Assembly: GCA_903862805.1 (NCBI GenBank)
Contig: CAIOZP010000430.1
Location: 1 to 8,568, forward strand
Source of the DNA: an uncultured Fibrobacterota bacterium
Lineage (GTDB): Bacteria; Fibrobacterota; Chitinivibrionia; Chitinivibrionales; CAIOZP01
DNA length: 8,568 nucleotides
Reading direction: 5' to 3'
The notes below the pieces were generated by a model. It saw only the letters and a list, made by a program, of their open reading frames with translations, ran no database searches and had not been told where the DNA came from. Position numbers and translations under genes: made by a program. Numbering within the stretch: position 1 is the stretch's first letter; each line of letters begins with the position of its first letter. Positions 1 to 5,950 of this stretch are shown here, in pieces.

Positions 1-1
1 C

Positions 2-358
2 GGCATACATGCGCACAACAATCAGCAACTCGCCTACGCAAACACGATCGAATCGCTGATTCTCGGATCAAGCTTCCTCGATACAACAATAGGCGGACTC
101 GGTAGCGGTGCGGGTAATTGTCATACTGAACTCATGCTCGGTTTTCTGAAGAACCCGAAGTATCACCTTCGCCCACTGCTTTCCTGCATTCAGGAGCAGA
201 TCGTTCCGCTCAAGCATAAGCTCAATTGGGGATTCGATATTCCATATATGATCACCGGCCAGATGAATCTTCATCCGCGTTCTGCAATGGCCCAAATGGA
301 AGGCCCCGATCGCTTCGATTATGTCAGCTTCTACGACAAGACGATGGAAGGTCAGTAA
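2..358 (+). CDS. DRE-TIM/HMGL-type aldolase, 3' part (partial)
   Basis: This is the C-terminal 118 residues of a DRE-TIM-barrel metallo-aldolase; the gene runs off the left edge of the window. Residues 2-6 of the visible part read I-H-A-H-N, the His-x-His-Asn motif that holds the divalent metal in 4-hydroxy-2-oxovalerate aldolase, HMG-CoA lyase and relatives. A glycine-rich GLGSGAGNCHTE segment follows (about residues 36-47), which is the barrel-end signature of the same superfamily. The tail has IPYMITGQMNLHPRSA, which I recognise from a bacterial group annotated only as 'aldolase catalytic domain' proteins, often near surface-polysaccharide genes. The likely reaction is retro-aldol or aldol chemistry on a 2-oxo acid in the cytoplasm, but the substrate cannot be read from this fragment. 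It ends in TAA and is followed by a terminator-like hairpin, so it closes a transcription unit separate from the rest. Confidence 0.85.
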   Translation, partial: GIHAHNNQQLAYANTIESLILGSSFLDTTIGGLGSGAGNCHTELMLGFLKNPKYHLRPLLSCIQEQIVPLKHKLNWGFDIPYMITGQMNLHPRSAMAQMEGPDRFDYVSFYDKTMEGQ

Positions 359-385
359 ATCGTTTTTTGATTGATGATTGATTCG

Positions 386-416
386 AAAACGACGGGCAGA
401 TATGTCCGCCGTTTTT
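386..416 (+). terminator. Rho-independent terminator after the aldolase gene
   Basis: The arms AAAACGACGGGCA (386-398) and TGTCCGCCGTTTT (403-415) pair with one mismatch and one G-U around a GATA loop. The 3' arm runs into TTTTT (412-416). It lies 28 nt after the aldolase stop codon, so it most likely ends that transcript. Confidence 0.7.
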
Positions 417-420
417 GTTG

Positions 421-460
421 TTCTCACCGGAATGCACATGTTCTCACCGGAATGCACATC
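421..460. repeat. Two tandem copies of a 20-bp repeat
   Basis: TTCTCACCGGAATGCACAT occurs at 421-439 and again at 441-459, followed by G and C respectively, so the 20-bp units differ only at the last base. On the minus strand each unit reads TGTGCATTCCGGTGAGAA. This starts with TG and resembles, from memory, the short repeated motifs at the ends of IS21-family insertion sequences. No transposase gene and no second end lie in the window, so at most this is a remnant end. The repeat itself is certain; its origin is inferred. Confidence 0.85.
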
Positions 461-483
461 GTCTGGGAAAACTTACGCCGTAT

Positions 484-523
484 GTTTATCGCAAGACAGG
501 CCGACTGATTCGGCTCGATAAAC
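484..523. promoter_or_regulatory. Nested inverted repeat in the SGNH hydrolase leader
   Basis: GTTTATCG (484-491) is a perfect inverted match to CGATAAAC (516-523). Inside it, GCCGA (500-504) pairs with TCGGC (510-514) around a CTGAT loop. The structure ends 9 nt before the GGAG ribosome binding site (533-536) of the SGNH hydrolase. It could be a folded 5' leader that affects translation, or a DNA operator. There is no T-run, so it is not an intrinsic terminator. I do not recognise it as a known riboswitch. Confidence 0.4.
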
Positions 524-544
524 AAACAGCGCGGAGAAATCCAA

Positions 545-1797
545 ATGTGTGTATTTCAGAATCACTGCCTTAAAATCAGTTCGGCGAAACTGATTGTATC
601 CATTTCTTTACTATCTATGTTTTCTTTAAATTGCTCAAAGAACACACCAACAAATTCTGTTGTTCAAAATCTTGCCGTCGCCAATTGGGACACTTCCTTC
701 GCAGTCGCAGGATGCAAGTTCGGCGAAGGCTCTGATGTTTCTGCATCGGTATTATCAACCGGAGACAATGCAAGAATGCGCGGCTTTTACGACAAAATGT
801 TGAATAAAAGCTCTCTCAAAATCGGATTCATCGGCGGATCAATAACCGCTGGAACGGGGGCTAATCCGATCGAAAATTCCTACGCGAATCAACTTTGCAG
901 TTTCATGCATAAAAATTATCCCGACAGATATTTCACTGCGATAAACGCGGGGATCGGTGCGACATCACCTCGTTTTGCATGCTCTCGTGTAAAGGAGGAT
1001 CTGTTGAACAATACTCCAGACATGATTATTGTCGAATTTGCCGTAAATGAAATTTACCCGACAGACTCGGCAGCCTACGAAGGGCTGATTAGGCAGTGCC
1101 TGAAAAACACAGACGTACCCGTGATTTTATTCTTCACGACAAACAACACCGGAAGCAATGCAAACCAGCTGGTTCAATCACGAATCGGAGCTCATTACAA
1201 TTTGCCGATGATCAGCTATCACGACCTGATCTGGCCTTATGTCAGCGCGGGGGAAATCCCATGGGACTCTCTGTCGCGGATGCCGTACACCCGAACAATA
1301 ACGGCCACCTGATCTGCGCAGATCTTCTTTACAAATTCATTTTATCGGAACTTGCCGACACCTCTGGCCCCCACGGTCTCATACCATCTCTTCCACAAAG
1401 TCTTCTGACTGAGCTCTACGAGTTTGCAGGCATCCATGAAGTCGGCGACGAGATATTGGCATACTCGGTCGATCATGGATGGCAAACAACTACAAAAGAA
1501 TTCGGCAGGCTCGGCTATGTGTCAGACAGTGCAAATGACTCGATAGTTTTCAACTCATCGGCAAGAGAAGTGACTCTTGGATACCAGTATTCGATCGATC
1601 ACAACACCACCGTAAAGGTTTATCTTGACGGAAATCTGGTTGGCACACTGAACAATTATTTCGCGGCCGACTGGGGTGGCGGCTATTTGAATATATACAC
1701 GATTTACACCGACAGCATCGCCTCACGTCACTCAATAAAACTGGTCAACACAGGAAACGATCAGTTCAACCTTGAATACCTGCTTTATGCAAAATAG
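545..1797 (+). pseudogene. SGNH/GDSL-family hydrolase, lipoprotein-like, frameshifted
   Basis: The gene encodes a secreted SGNH (GDSL-like) esterase, a family that often removes acyl groups from polysaccharides. It is split by a frameshift. The first part (545-1312) starts at ATG with GGAG 8 nt upstream. It has a hydrophobic signal segment (residues about 15-29) before Cys30, a weak lipobox since Asn precedes the Cys. Block I is IGGSIT with nucleophile Ser99; block II is around NAGIGAT (134-140); block III is FAVNE with Asn168. The reading frame must drop back one base between about 1262 and 1279 to reach ADAVHPNNNGH, which holds the catalytic Asp (codon 1279) and His (codon 1288). It then continues to TAG at 1797 through a C-terminal beta-rich domain. 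With one base restored the protein would be about 417 residues. As written, the truncated product lacks Asp and His and should be inactive. A sequencing error is equally possible. Confidence 0.85.
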
Positions 1798-1803
1798 CTG
1801 TTA

Positions 1804-1833
1804 GTGTCAGGTAGGAACCTTCCTGCCTGACAC
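1804..1833 (+). terminator. Long perfect hairpin after the SGNH hydrolase gene
   Basis: GTGTCAGGTAGGAA (1804-1817) pairs with TTCCTGCCTGACAC (1820-1833) over 14 positions, with a single G-U pair and only two bases between the arms. It begins 7 nt after the hydrolase stop codon. No T-run follows, so it may act as a 3'-end stabiliser or a weak terminator rather than a classic rho-independent one. Confidence 0.5.
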
Positions 1834-1947
1834 CCACCATTTCCCATTCTGTCACGCATTGGCTCTTTCCCGAAATTGTTAAACATATTTTCCTTTCGGT
1901 AATTTCTGTCGCGGCGTGATGTGCTTTACAAAAGAGAATTGTTTCCG

Positions 1948-3099
1948 ATGACTCCTGCAACCTGCTTTTTCGTAATACTGCCAGCGATCTACTTGCTTCA
2001 ATGCATCTGGCTTTCGCGCGGATTGAGCAAGATCATCTGTCATGCGAAACACGATTTGCCTGCCTGCGATGAACCGGCATTTTCGATAATAATCGCTGCG
2101 CGGAATGAGGAAGCAAATATCGGTACCTGCCTCGACAGGATCTTCGCACAAACCGCGATTGAATGTGTGCGGGAAATCATCGTGGTTGATGATCGCTCAA
2201 CCGATAGCACCCCGCAAATTCTTGCCGATCTTTCGCGAGTTCATTCAAAACTTCGTATCGTAAAAATTGACGAAGTCACCGCCGGTATTTCGCCAAAGAA
2301 GAATGCGGTTTCGCAAGGTGTCTCCGAATCGCGCGGCGAATTTCTTGTATTGACCGATGCCGACTGCCGAGTTCCGCCGAAATGGATCGAGGCGATCGCG
2401 GCATCTTTCGCTCCCGACATCGGCATGGTTCAGGGAATCTCTCTGTACTGGGATGATGGCACTGTTCCAAGCTGGTTGATGGGCCTTCAGGCAGTCGATT
2501 TTCTTTCGCACGGGATTGTTGCGGCAGCTGGCATCGGTGCCGGATTACCGATCAATTCCAATGCCAACAATTTCGCATTTCGTAAAGCGGCATTCGCCGA
2601 AGCAGGTGGCTACGGCGATGCTGGATCAGTGATTTCCGGCGACGACGATCTGCTCATGCAGCGCATCTGGAAAAGCAGAAAATGGAAACTCGCGTTCATG
2701 GCCGACCACGAAAGCGCTGTCGTTACAGCTCCGTCAAAAACACTTGCCGAAGTAATTAACCAGCGAAAACGATGGGCAAGTAAAACGGTTCATTATCATT
2801 GGTCGCAGGCTCTTTTCCTTGGCCTGATATTCCTCTTTTACATTCAGACATTAGCGCTTATATTCTTTGCCCCGTTCTCTCTCACTGCACTGATTGCCGC
2901 CATCGGATCGCTTATTGTCAAGCTCTCCGGCGAGCTGTTTTTCATGATTGACGGAACGCGAATTTTCGCTAAGCAAAATCTTCGCCAATGGATCGTACCG
3001 GCGAGCATGGTTCAACTTTTCACCGTGATCTACGCGGTGTTTGGCGGCGTATTTGGTAAGTTCACTTGGAAGGATCAGCGATTCGGTCGCAAAGTCTGA
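1948..3099 (+). CDS. Membrane-anchored family 2 glycosyltransferase
   Basis: This is a GT-A fold, inverting glycosyltransferase of family GT2 (CESA-like/processive type), acting at the inner membrane on a nucleotide-sugar donor. From the ATG at 1948 it is 383 residues. One N-terminal membrane helix (about 4-24) precedes the catalytic domain: FSIIIAARNEE (45-55), DD81-82 in VVDDRSTD, the metal-binding TDADC (136-140), the acceptor-site SGDDD (230-234), and QRKRW (272-276), the Q-x-x-R-W motif of processive enzymes. At least two hydrophobic segments follow (about 288-335 and 348-370), and the end is WKDQRFGR. I prefer ATG 1948 over the GTG at 1921 because AAGAGAA lies 10 nt before it and the upstream GTG has no clear ribosome site. 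A 120-nt gap separates it from the RiPP-like genes, so a role in that pathway is uncertain; a polysaccharide role fits equally well. Confidence 0.88.
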   Translation: MTPATCFFVILPAIYLLQCIWLSRGLSKIICHAKHDLPACDEPAFSIIIAARNEEANIGTCLDRIFAQTAIECVREIIVVDDRSTDSTPQILADLSRVHSKLRIVKIDEVTAGISPKKNAVSQGVSESRGEFLVLTDADCRVPPKWIEAIAASFAPDIGMVQGISLYWDDGTVPSWLMGLQAVDFLSHGIVAAAGIGAGLPINSNANNFAFRKAAFAEAGGYGDAGSVISGDDDLLMQRIWKSRKWKLAFMADHESAVVTAPSKTLAEVINQRKRWASKTVHYHWSQALFLGLIFLFYIQTLALIFFAPFSLTALIAAIGSLIVKLSGELFFMIDGTRIFAKQNLRQWIVPASMVQLFTVIYAVFGGVFGKFTWKDQRFGRKV

Positions 3100-3124
3100 T
3101 TGCAGTGAAACTTTCCGGCTCGGA

Positions 3125-3154
3125 TTTTCAGTAGGTGAAAAAATATCGTATGAT
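3125..3154 (+). promoter_or_regulatory. Possible sigma70-type promoter for the RiPP-like operon
   Basis: TTTTCA (3125-3130) and TATGAT (3149-3154) are separated by 18 bp, matching 4 of 6 and 5 of 6 bases of the -35 and -10 consensus. They lie in the 120-nt gap between the glycosyltransferase and the HprK-like gene, leaving a leader of about 60 nt. Such matches also arise by chance, and sigma consensus in this lineage is not known to me. Confidence 0.35.
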
Positions 3155-3219
3155 GCAGATGCCACAAAACGGTCTCCAGATAATATTGACACCGGTTCCA
3201 ACATTGGCGGAATTCTGAT

Positions 3220-4065
3220 ATGAACCTCGAAATCGCCGGTATCAGGATACAAATATCATCTGCCAAGACCGAACTTCCCGACACGCCGTACATGCAACTT
3301 GTCTCCGAAATGTTTTCGCCGGACGATGAATTAATCCCCGATATTTCCATTGATTATGTTGGCAAAGAATCCGCCTCCGATTTGCCGTTTTCCTCCGGCG
3401 ACATTCGGTACAAAATTTCCGGCAGCGTCTATTCTGTGAAAACCGCTTCCTCGTGCATAGTATGCGACGCAACAAACAAATCCACACGGATATCAATACA
3501 TAATTCTGAATTTCTGTTCATGGCAGACCGGCTTGTAATGGAGGCGGTGAAATTCGCTCTCTCATTTGAAGTAAACCGGCGTGGCGGTCTGATCTGCCAT
3601 GGTGCCGGGCTGAAATCAGCCGATGATCACGGAGTATTGATCTCGGCGGTTTCGGGAACTGGGAAGACCACGACTGCCCGACTGATGAAGCCATTCGCCA
3701 ATATCCTAAATGATGAATGTTGCGCAATTCTGCCGGATGCCAACGGCAGTACATGGCACCTGTTTTCAACTCCGTTCACCGCTCACGAAAAACTTCTCGA
3801 CTGCACGAAAGATTCAGCAAAACTTTCGGCAATATTCCTGCTTTGTCAATCGGACAAAACTAAGGCCGCCGATCTTCCGACAAAAGACAAGCTTTTCCGA
3901 CTGATGGAAGCTGTGCAGATTTTTCCGGCTGATGATGCCTTGTTCCAGAGCTCATTCGACGCTTGCGAAAACCTTGTCCGGCAGGTGCCTGTGTGGGAAT
4001 TATTTTCAGATATGAACACCGGACTTTTGAAGGAGATTCTCTTTTGTCAACAAGCCAAACCGTGA
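3220..4065 (+). CDS. HPr-kinase-like protein (ScmC/lasso-kinase type)
   Basis: This 281-residue protein resembles the C-terminal kinase domain of HPr kinase/phosphorylase, in the diverged form that travels with PqqD-like and radical SAM genes (the SynChlorMet ScmC family) and with some lasso-peptide clusters. There, relatives phosphorylate a serine of the precursor peptide. Visible features are HGAGL (127-131), matching the HprK strand before the P-loop; a P-loop AVSGTGKTTT (143-152), with Ala where Gly is usual; and LNDE (163-166), corresponding to the acidic Walker-B-like site. The N-terminal 110 residues are variable. The C-terminal FSDMNTGLLKEIL segment also fits the family. Start ATG 3220 has GGCGG 9 nt upstream. 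The 3' end overlaps the PqqD-like gene by 22 nt, indicating one operon. The likely role is ATP-dependent modification of the peptide encoded at 5789; the acceptor is inferred. HPr-type sugar regulation is unlikely in this context. Confidence 0.82.
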   Translation: MNLEIAGIRIQISSAKTELPDTPYMQLVSEMFSPDDELIPDISIDYVGKESASDLPFSSGDIRYKISGSVYSVKTASSCIVCDATNKSTRISIHNSEFLFMADRLVMEAVKFALSFEVNRRGGLICHGAGLKSADDHGVLISAVSGTGKTTTARLMKPFANILNDECCAILPDANGSTWHLFSTPFTAHEKLLDCTKDSAKLSAIFLLCQSDKTKAADLPTKDKLFRLMEAVQIFPADDALFQSSFDACENLVRQVPVWELFSDMNTGLLKEILFCQQAKP

Positions 4066-4319
4066 AACCTTGCGACGGACTTTCTGTGCGAACCGTTGGC
4101 GACGAAGTTTTCATCCTCGATCGGAAAACTTCGATGCTTCACACATTCAGCGGAAGCGGAGCATTCATCTGGCAGAAATTGACAGAGGGGCATTCGTTAG
4201 AAACCATAATCGAAGCGATCTGTGCCGAATTTGATGTCGCCGCCGAAACCGCAAAAAACGACCTGTCGGAATTTATCAGTAGCCTTTCTGCCGCAGGACT
4301 GGTGACTCCAGCCCAATGA
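4044..4319 (+). CDS. PqqD-like RiPP recognition element (peptide chaperone)
   Basis: This is a 91-residue PqqD-family protein, the small winged-helix RRE that grips the leader of a precursor peptide and presents it to a modifying enzyme. The pattern is typical: VRTVGDEVFILDRKTSMLHTF (about 15-35, the beta-hairpin), then SGSGAFIWQKLTEG (36-49), then two helices ending in LSAAGLVTP. I choose the TTG at 4044 as the start: GAAGGAG (4029-4035) lies 8 nt before it, and the resulting length equals the usual size. The open frame extends upstream to 3963, but that part lies inside the HprK-like gene and lacks family resemblance; GTG 4062 is a weaker alternative. It overlaps the HprK-like gene by 22 nt and the radical SAM gene by 4 nt (ATGA), so expression is likely coupled. 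The partner is probably the radical SAM enzyme next to it, with the leader of the 5789 peptide as ligand. Confidence 0.88.
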   Translation: MSTSQTVKPCDGLSVRTVGDEVFILDRKTSMLHTFSGSGAFIWQKLTEGHSLETIIEAICAEFDVAAETAKNDLSEFISSLSAAGLVTPAQ

Positions 4320-5365
4320 ATTGCAGTGTAGCCGAACGCCTTGACGAACTGGTAGATGAAGGTCACCTGACCACTGCACACATTGAGCTGACCAAGCGGT
4401 GCAACGGATCATGTTCGTACTGTTACCCCAGGAAATGGAACGAAGAACCCGACGACGAAATGTCGCCGGAAACGGTTTTGCATCTCGTCGATCAATTGGC
4501 TGATCACGGCATTTTTTCGGTTCTAATAACCGGAGGAGAACCGTTCATTCGGCCCGATTTTCTTGAAATTCTTGGCCGCATATTCAGCCGCGGTTTCTTT
4601 CGTGTGGTCATTTTTACAAACGGAACACTCATCGGCGAAAAGGCACTTTCTTTTCTTGTCAACAACAAGCGGATGATCGACCAAATGCAGTTGTCGATAT
4701 TTTCTCACGAACCCGAAATCCACGACAGACTCATCGGCATCAATGGTGGATATGAGAAAACAATCGCAGTCGCAACAAAACTTAAAGCCGCAGGAATCCC
4801 CGTAAAACTCGCAATCAACGTTATTGATGAAACATGTCACAGCTATGAAGACACTGCAAAATATCTGAACGATCTCGGCTTCGCAGTCAACGTGGGCTTC
4901 AGCATACTCAAAAAAAGGGCGGAGGAAATACCCAACGATGATCTCTTCTTTGCGAAGATCGTCAGCTCAATGGAAAAGTCTCGCCTGCAGGAAGAGAGAA
5001 GACATTTCGGAACCGGCCCGCTTGTTCCTGCCGAACAACTCTCTCCGTGTTCGGGGCTTCATGGAACAATCGCAATTACAAGTTGTGGCAATGTTATCCC
5101 GTGCCTGTCGATGCGCGACATGATACTCGGCAACATCTCCGAAGGTCGCCCCTTTGACGAATACTTTTCCACTTCCGAAGAATATCGCAAGATTATCAAT
5201 CTCAGACTCAGCCGGATAAAACCATGCGCAGATTGCAAGTATGTTCACGCATGCGATCATTGCCCGGCGCAGATGATACAGCTTAGCGATTCTATCGAAA
5301 AATCCCCAGAGAACTTCTGCGCATACGCCCGTGCGGTCACCGGAGCGGCTCCTTTTTTTCAATGA
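4316..5365 (+). CDS. Radical SAM/SPASM peptide-modifying enzyme
   Basis: This 349-residue enzyme has the radical SAM core and a C-terminal SPASM domain, the architecture of RiPP maturases such as PqqE and the sactisynthases. The SAM-binding cluster motif is C29-x3-C33-x2-C36 (RCNGSCSYCY), followed by GGEP (73-76), which contacts the SAM methionine. Auxiliary-cluster cysteines fit SPASM: C245, then G258 with C263 four residues on, then C304-x2-C307-x5-C313-x2-C316 (the family usually has x3 at the last step) and C335 near the end. C257 is an extra cysteine. Known members use the 5'-deoxyadenosyl radical to form C-C or C-S links or epimerise residues in a peptide; which applies here is unknown. 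ATG 4316 overlaps the PqqD-like stop as ATGA, and the gene's own TGA overlaps the next start in the same way. Confidence in the family is high and in the reaction low. Confidence 0.92.
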   Translation: MNCSVAERLDELVDEGHLTTAHIELTKRCNGSCSYCYPRKWNEEPDDEMSPETVLHLVDQLADHGIFSVLITGGEPFIRPDFLEILGRIFSRGFFRVVIFTNGTLIGEKALSFLVNNKRMIDQMQLSIFSHEPEIHDRLIGINGGYEKTIAVATKLKAAGIPVKLAINVIDETCHSYEDTAKYLNDLGFAVNVGFSILKKRAEEIPNDDLFFAKIVSSMEKSRLQEERRHFGTGPLVPAEQLSPCSGLHGTIAITSCGNVIPCLSMRDMILGNISEGRPFDEYFSTSEEYRKIINLRLSRIKPCADCKYVHACDHCPAQMIQLSDSIEKSPENFCAYARAVTGAAPFFQ

Positions 5366-5754
5366 TTACACCGAACCGGCAAATCACGGCGATGACCGTT
5401 CGCGGATCTTCGATGATGCCATTTCTTCATGACGGTGAAACCGTATTGGTGCGCAATGTGGAACTTCCTCTCACTCCCGGGAAATGCTACGGCTTCGGCG
5501 GTGATGATGGATTAATCATTCATCGCTTCGTAAAAAAGCACGACAACGCATCGGCAATCTTCATGGCAGATAATTCAAGCAATGTCGAAACGGTTCTCAT
5601 CAGCAAGATTATGTTTGAATTATTGAAGGATGAGCGCGTTTTGAAATTGGCTTTTGTCACAACGATCAATCTGATTTCGGCGGTACTGATCGGCAGCAGA
5701 TTTGTCATGATGATCCGACGCGCAGTTTTCAAACTGCTTGTTTTGCTAACCTGA
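5362..5754 (+). CDS. S24/S26-type serine peptidase, membrane-linked
   Basis: A 130-residue protein with the LexA/signal-peptidase fold. GSSMMP (15-20) gives nucleophile Ser17 in the G-x-S-M-x-P box. GLIIHRFV (50-57) gives His54 at the place where Sec11/SipW-like (S26B) peptidases have a catalytic His instead of Lys. MADNSSN (68-74) gives Asp70, matching the conserved acidic residue of that branch. The C-terminal 35 residues are hydrophobic with basic spacers (about 95-130), suggesting one or two membrane-associated helices; typical signal peptidases instead anchor at the N terminus. Its start overlaps the radical SAM stop (ATGA, 5362-5365), and the candidate precursor begins 34 nt after its end. 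The likely task is cutting the leader from the modified peptide, perhaps during export. This is inferred from position; small S24/S26-like proteins do recur in PqqD/radical SAM loci. Confidence 0.8.
   Translation: MITPNRQITAMTVRGSSMMPFLHDGETVLVRNVELPLTPGKCYGFGGDDGLIIHRFVKKHDNASAIFMADNSSNVETVLISKIMFELLKDERVLKLAFVTTINLISAVLIGSRFVMMIRRAVFKLLVLLT
5722..5745 (+). promoter_or_regulatory. Small hairpin plus T-rich tract before the precursor gene
   Basis: GCAGTTT (5722-5728) and AAACTGC (5731-5737) are perfect inverted repeats, followed by TTGTTTTG. This lies inside the last codons of the S24/S26-type gene, about 50 nt before the precursor start. It could act as a leaky terminator or an RNA processing point that sets precursor-to-enzyme ratios. 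The stem is short and only half G/C, so its effect is uncertain. Confidence 0.3.
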
Positions 5755-5788
5755 ATTATTTTCAGACTGTTTCCCGAAAGGATAAAGG

Positions 5789-5950
5789 GTGAAGAAGAAA
5801 TACAACAAACCGGTCTTAATCAGCGAAAAATTTTCGAACGAAATTTTGAATGCACTTGTTTGTCCGAACGCCAATAAGTCACAAATTTCTACTTACACCT
5901 CGTTGCACTTAGCCTCCTGCTGCACAATACCAAAGAAGAACCGTTCCTGA
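5789..5950 (+). CDS. Candidate RiPP precursor peptide, 53 residues, GTG start
   Basis: A short gene encoding a 53-residue peptide. The start is well fixed: AAAGG (5777-5781) lies 7 nt before GTG 5789, and an in-frame TAA (5783-5785) excludes any earlier start. The N terminus MKKKYNKPVLISEKF contains Y5-x-x-P8-x-L10, the leader motif bound by PqqD-like proteins in lasso-type systems, and K-P-x-L leaders are common in other PqqD/radical SAM loci. A helical-looking stretch follows (SNEILNALV, 16-24). The presumed core region is rich in Ser/Thr with Cys25, Cys44 and Cys45, and ends KKNRS with a C-terminal Ser. It closes the operon of HprK-like, PqqD-like, radical SAM and S24/S26-type genes, which otherwise lacks a substrate. 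Its last 62 nt overlap the nucleotidyltransferase gene on the other strand. The leader/core boundary is not clear: there is no Gly-Gly or Ala-x-Ala site. It does not resemble any named product that I know. Confidence 0.75.
   Translation: MKKKYNKPVLISEKFSNEILNALVCPNANKSQISTYTSLHLASCCTIPKKNRS

Noticed and set aside
1249..1255. GGGGGAA considered as a slippery heptamer for programmed -1 frameshifting in the SGNH gene
   Set aside because: The second codon does not re-pair well after a -1 slip. Shifting here would replace the expected E-I-P-W-D-S-L stretch by out-of-family residues, so the lesion more likely lies further on, near 1262-1279.
1921..1947. GTG 1921 as start of the glycosyltransferase
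   Set aside because: There is no clear ribosome site before it, and the added nine residues are charged and precede the expected first membrane helix. ATG 1948 has AAGAGAA at a proper distance.
3135..3218. A GTG-started 27-codon frame beginning M-K-K-Y in the gap before the HprK-like gene, considered as a second precursor
   Set aside because: It has no Shine-Dalgarno (TAG stop directly before the GTG), no P-x-L leader motif and no Cys. The start resembles the real precursor only in its first three codons. It overlaps the possible -10 element.
3041..3223. 60-residue open frame spanning the end of the glycosyltransferase and the gap
   Set aside because: Its only start is a TTG inside the glycosyltransferase, and the composition is not that of a known family. 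It is a shadow frame.
3963..4043. Upstream extension of the PqqD-like protein to 3963
   Set aside because: It would lie wholly inside the HprK-like coding region and add 27 residues absent from PqqD proteins. TTG 4044 has a strong GAAGGAG.
5820..5850. A/T-rich palindromic run (CGAAAAATTTTCG and neighbours) considered as a terminator for the nucleotidyltransferase
   Set aside because: The loop would be one base and the stem is almost all A-T. It lies within the precursor gene, and the pattern follows from Lys/Phe/Glu codons.
3220..5950. Classical lasso-peptide cluster
   Set aside because: The leader motif, RRE, kinase and nucleotidyltransferase families fit, but no asparagine-synthetase-like cyclase or transglutaminase-like B2 protease is present, and a radical SAM/SPASM enzyme takes the central place.
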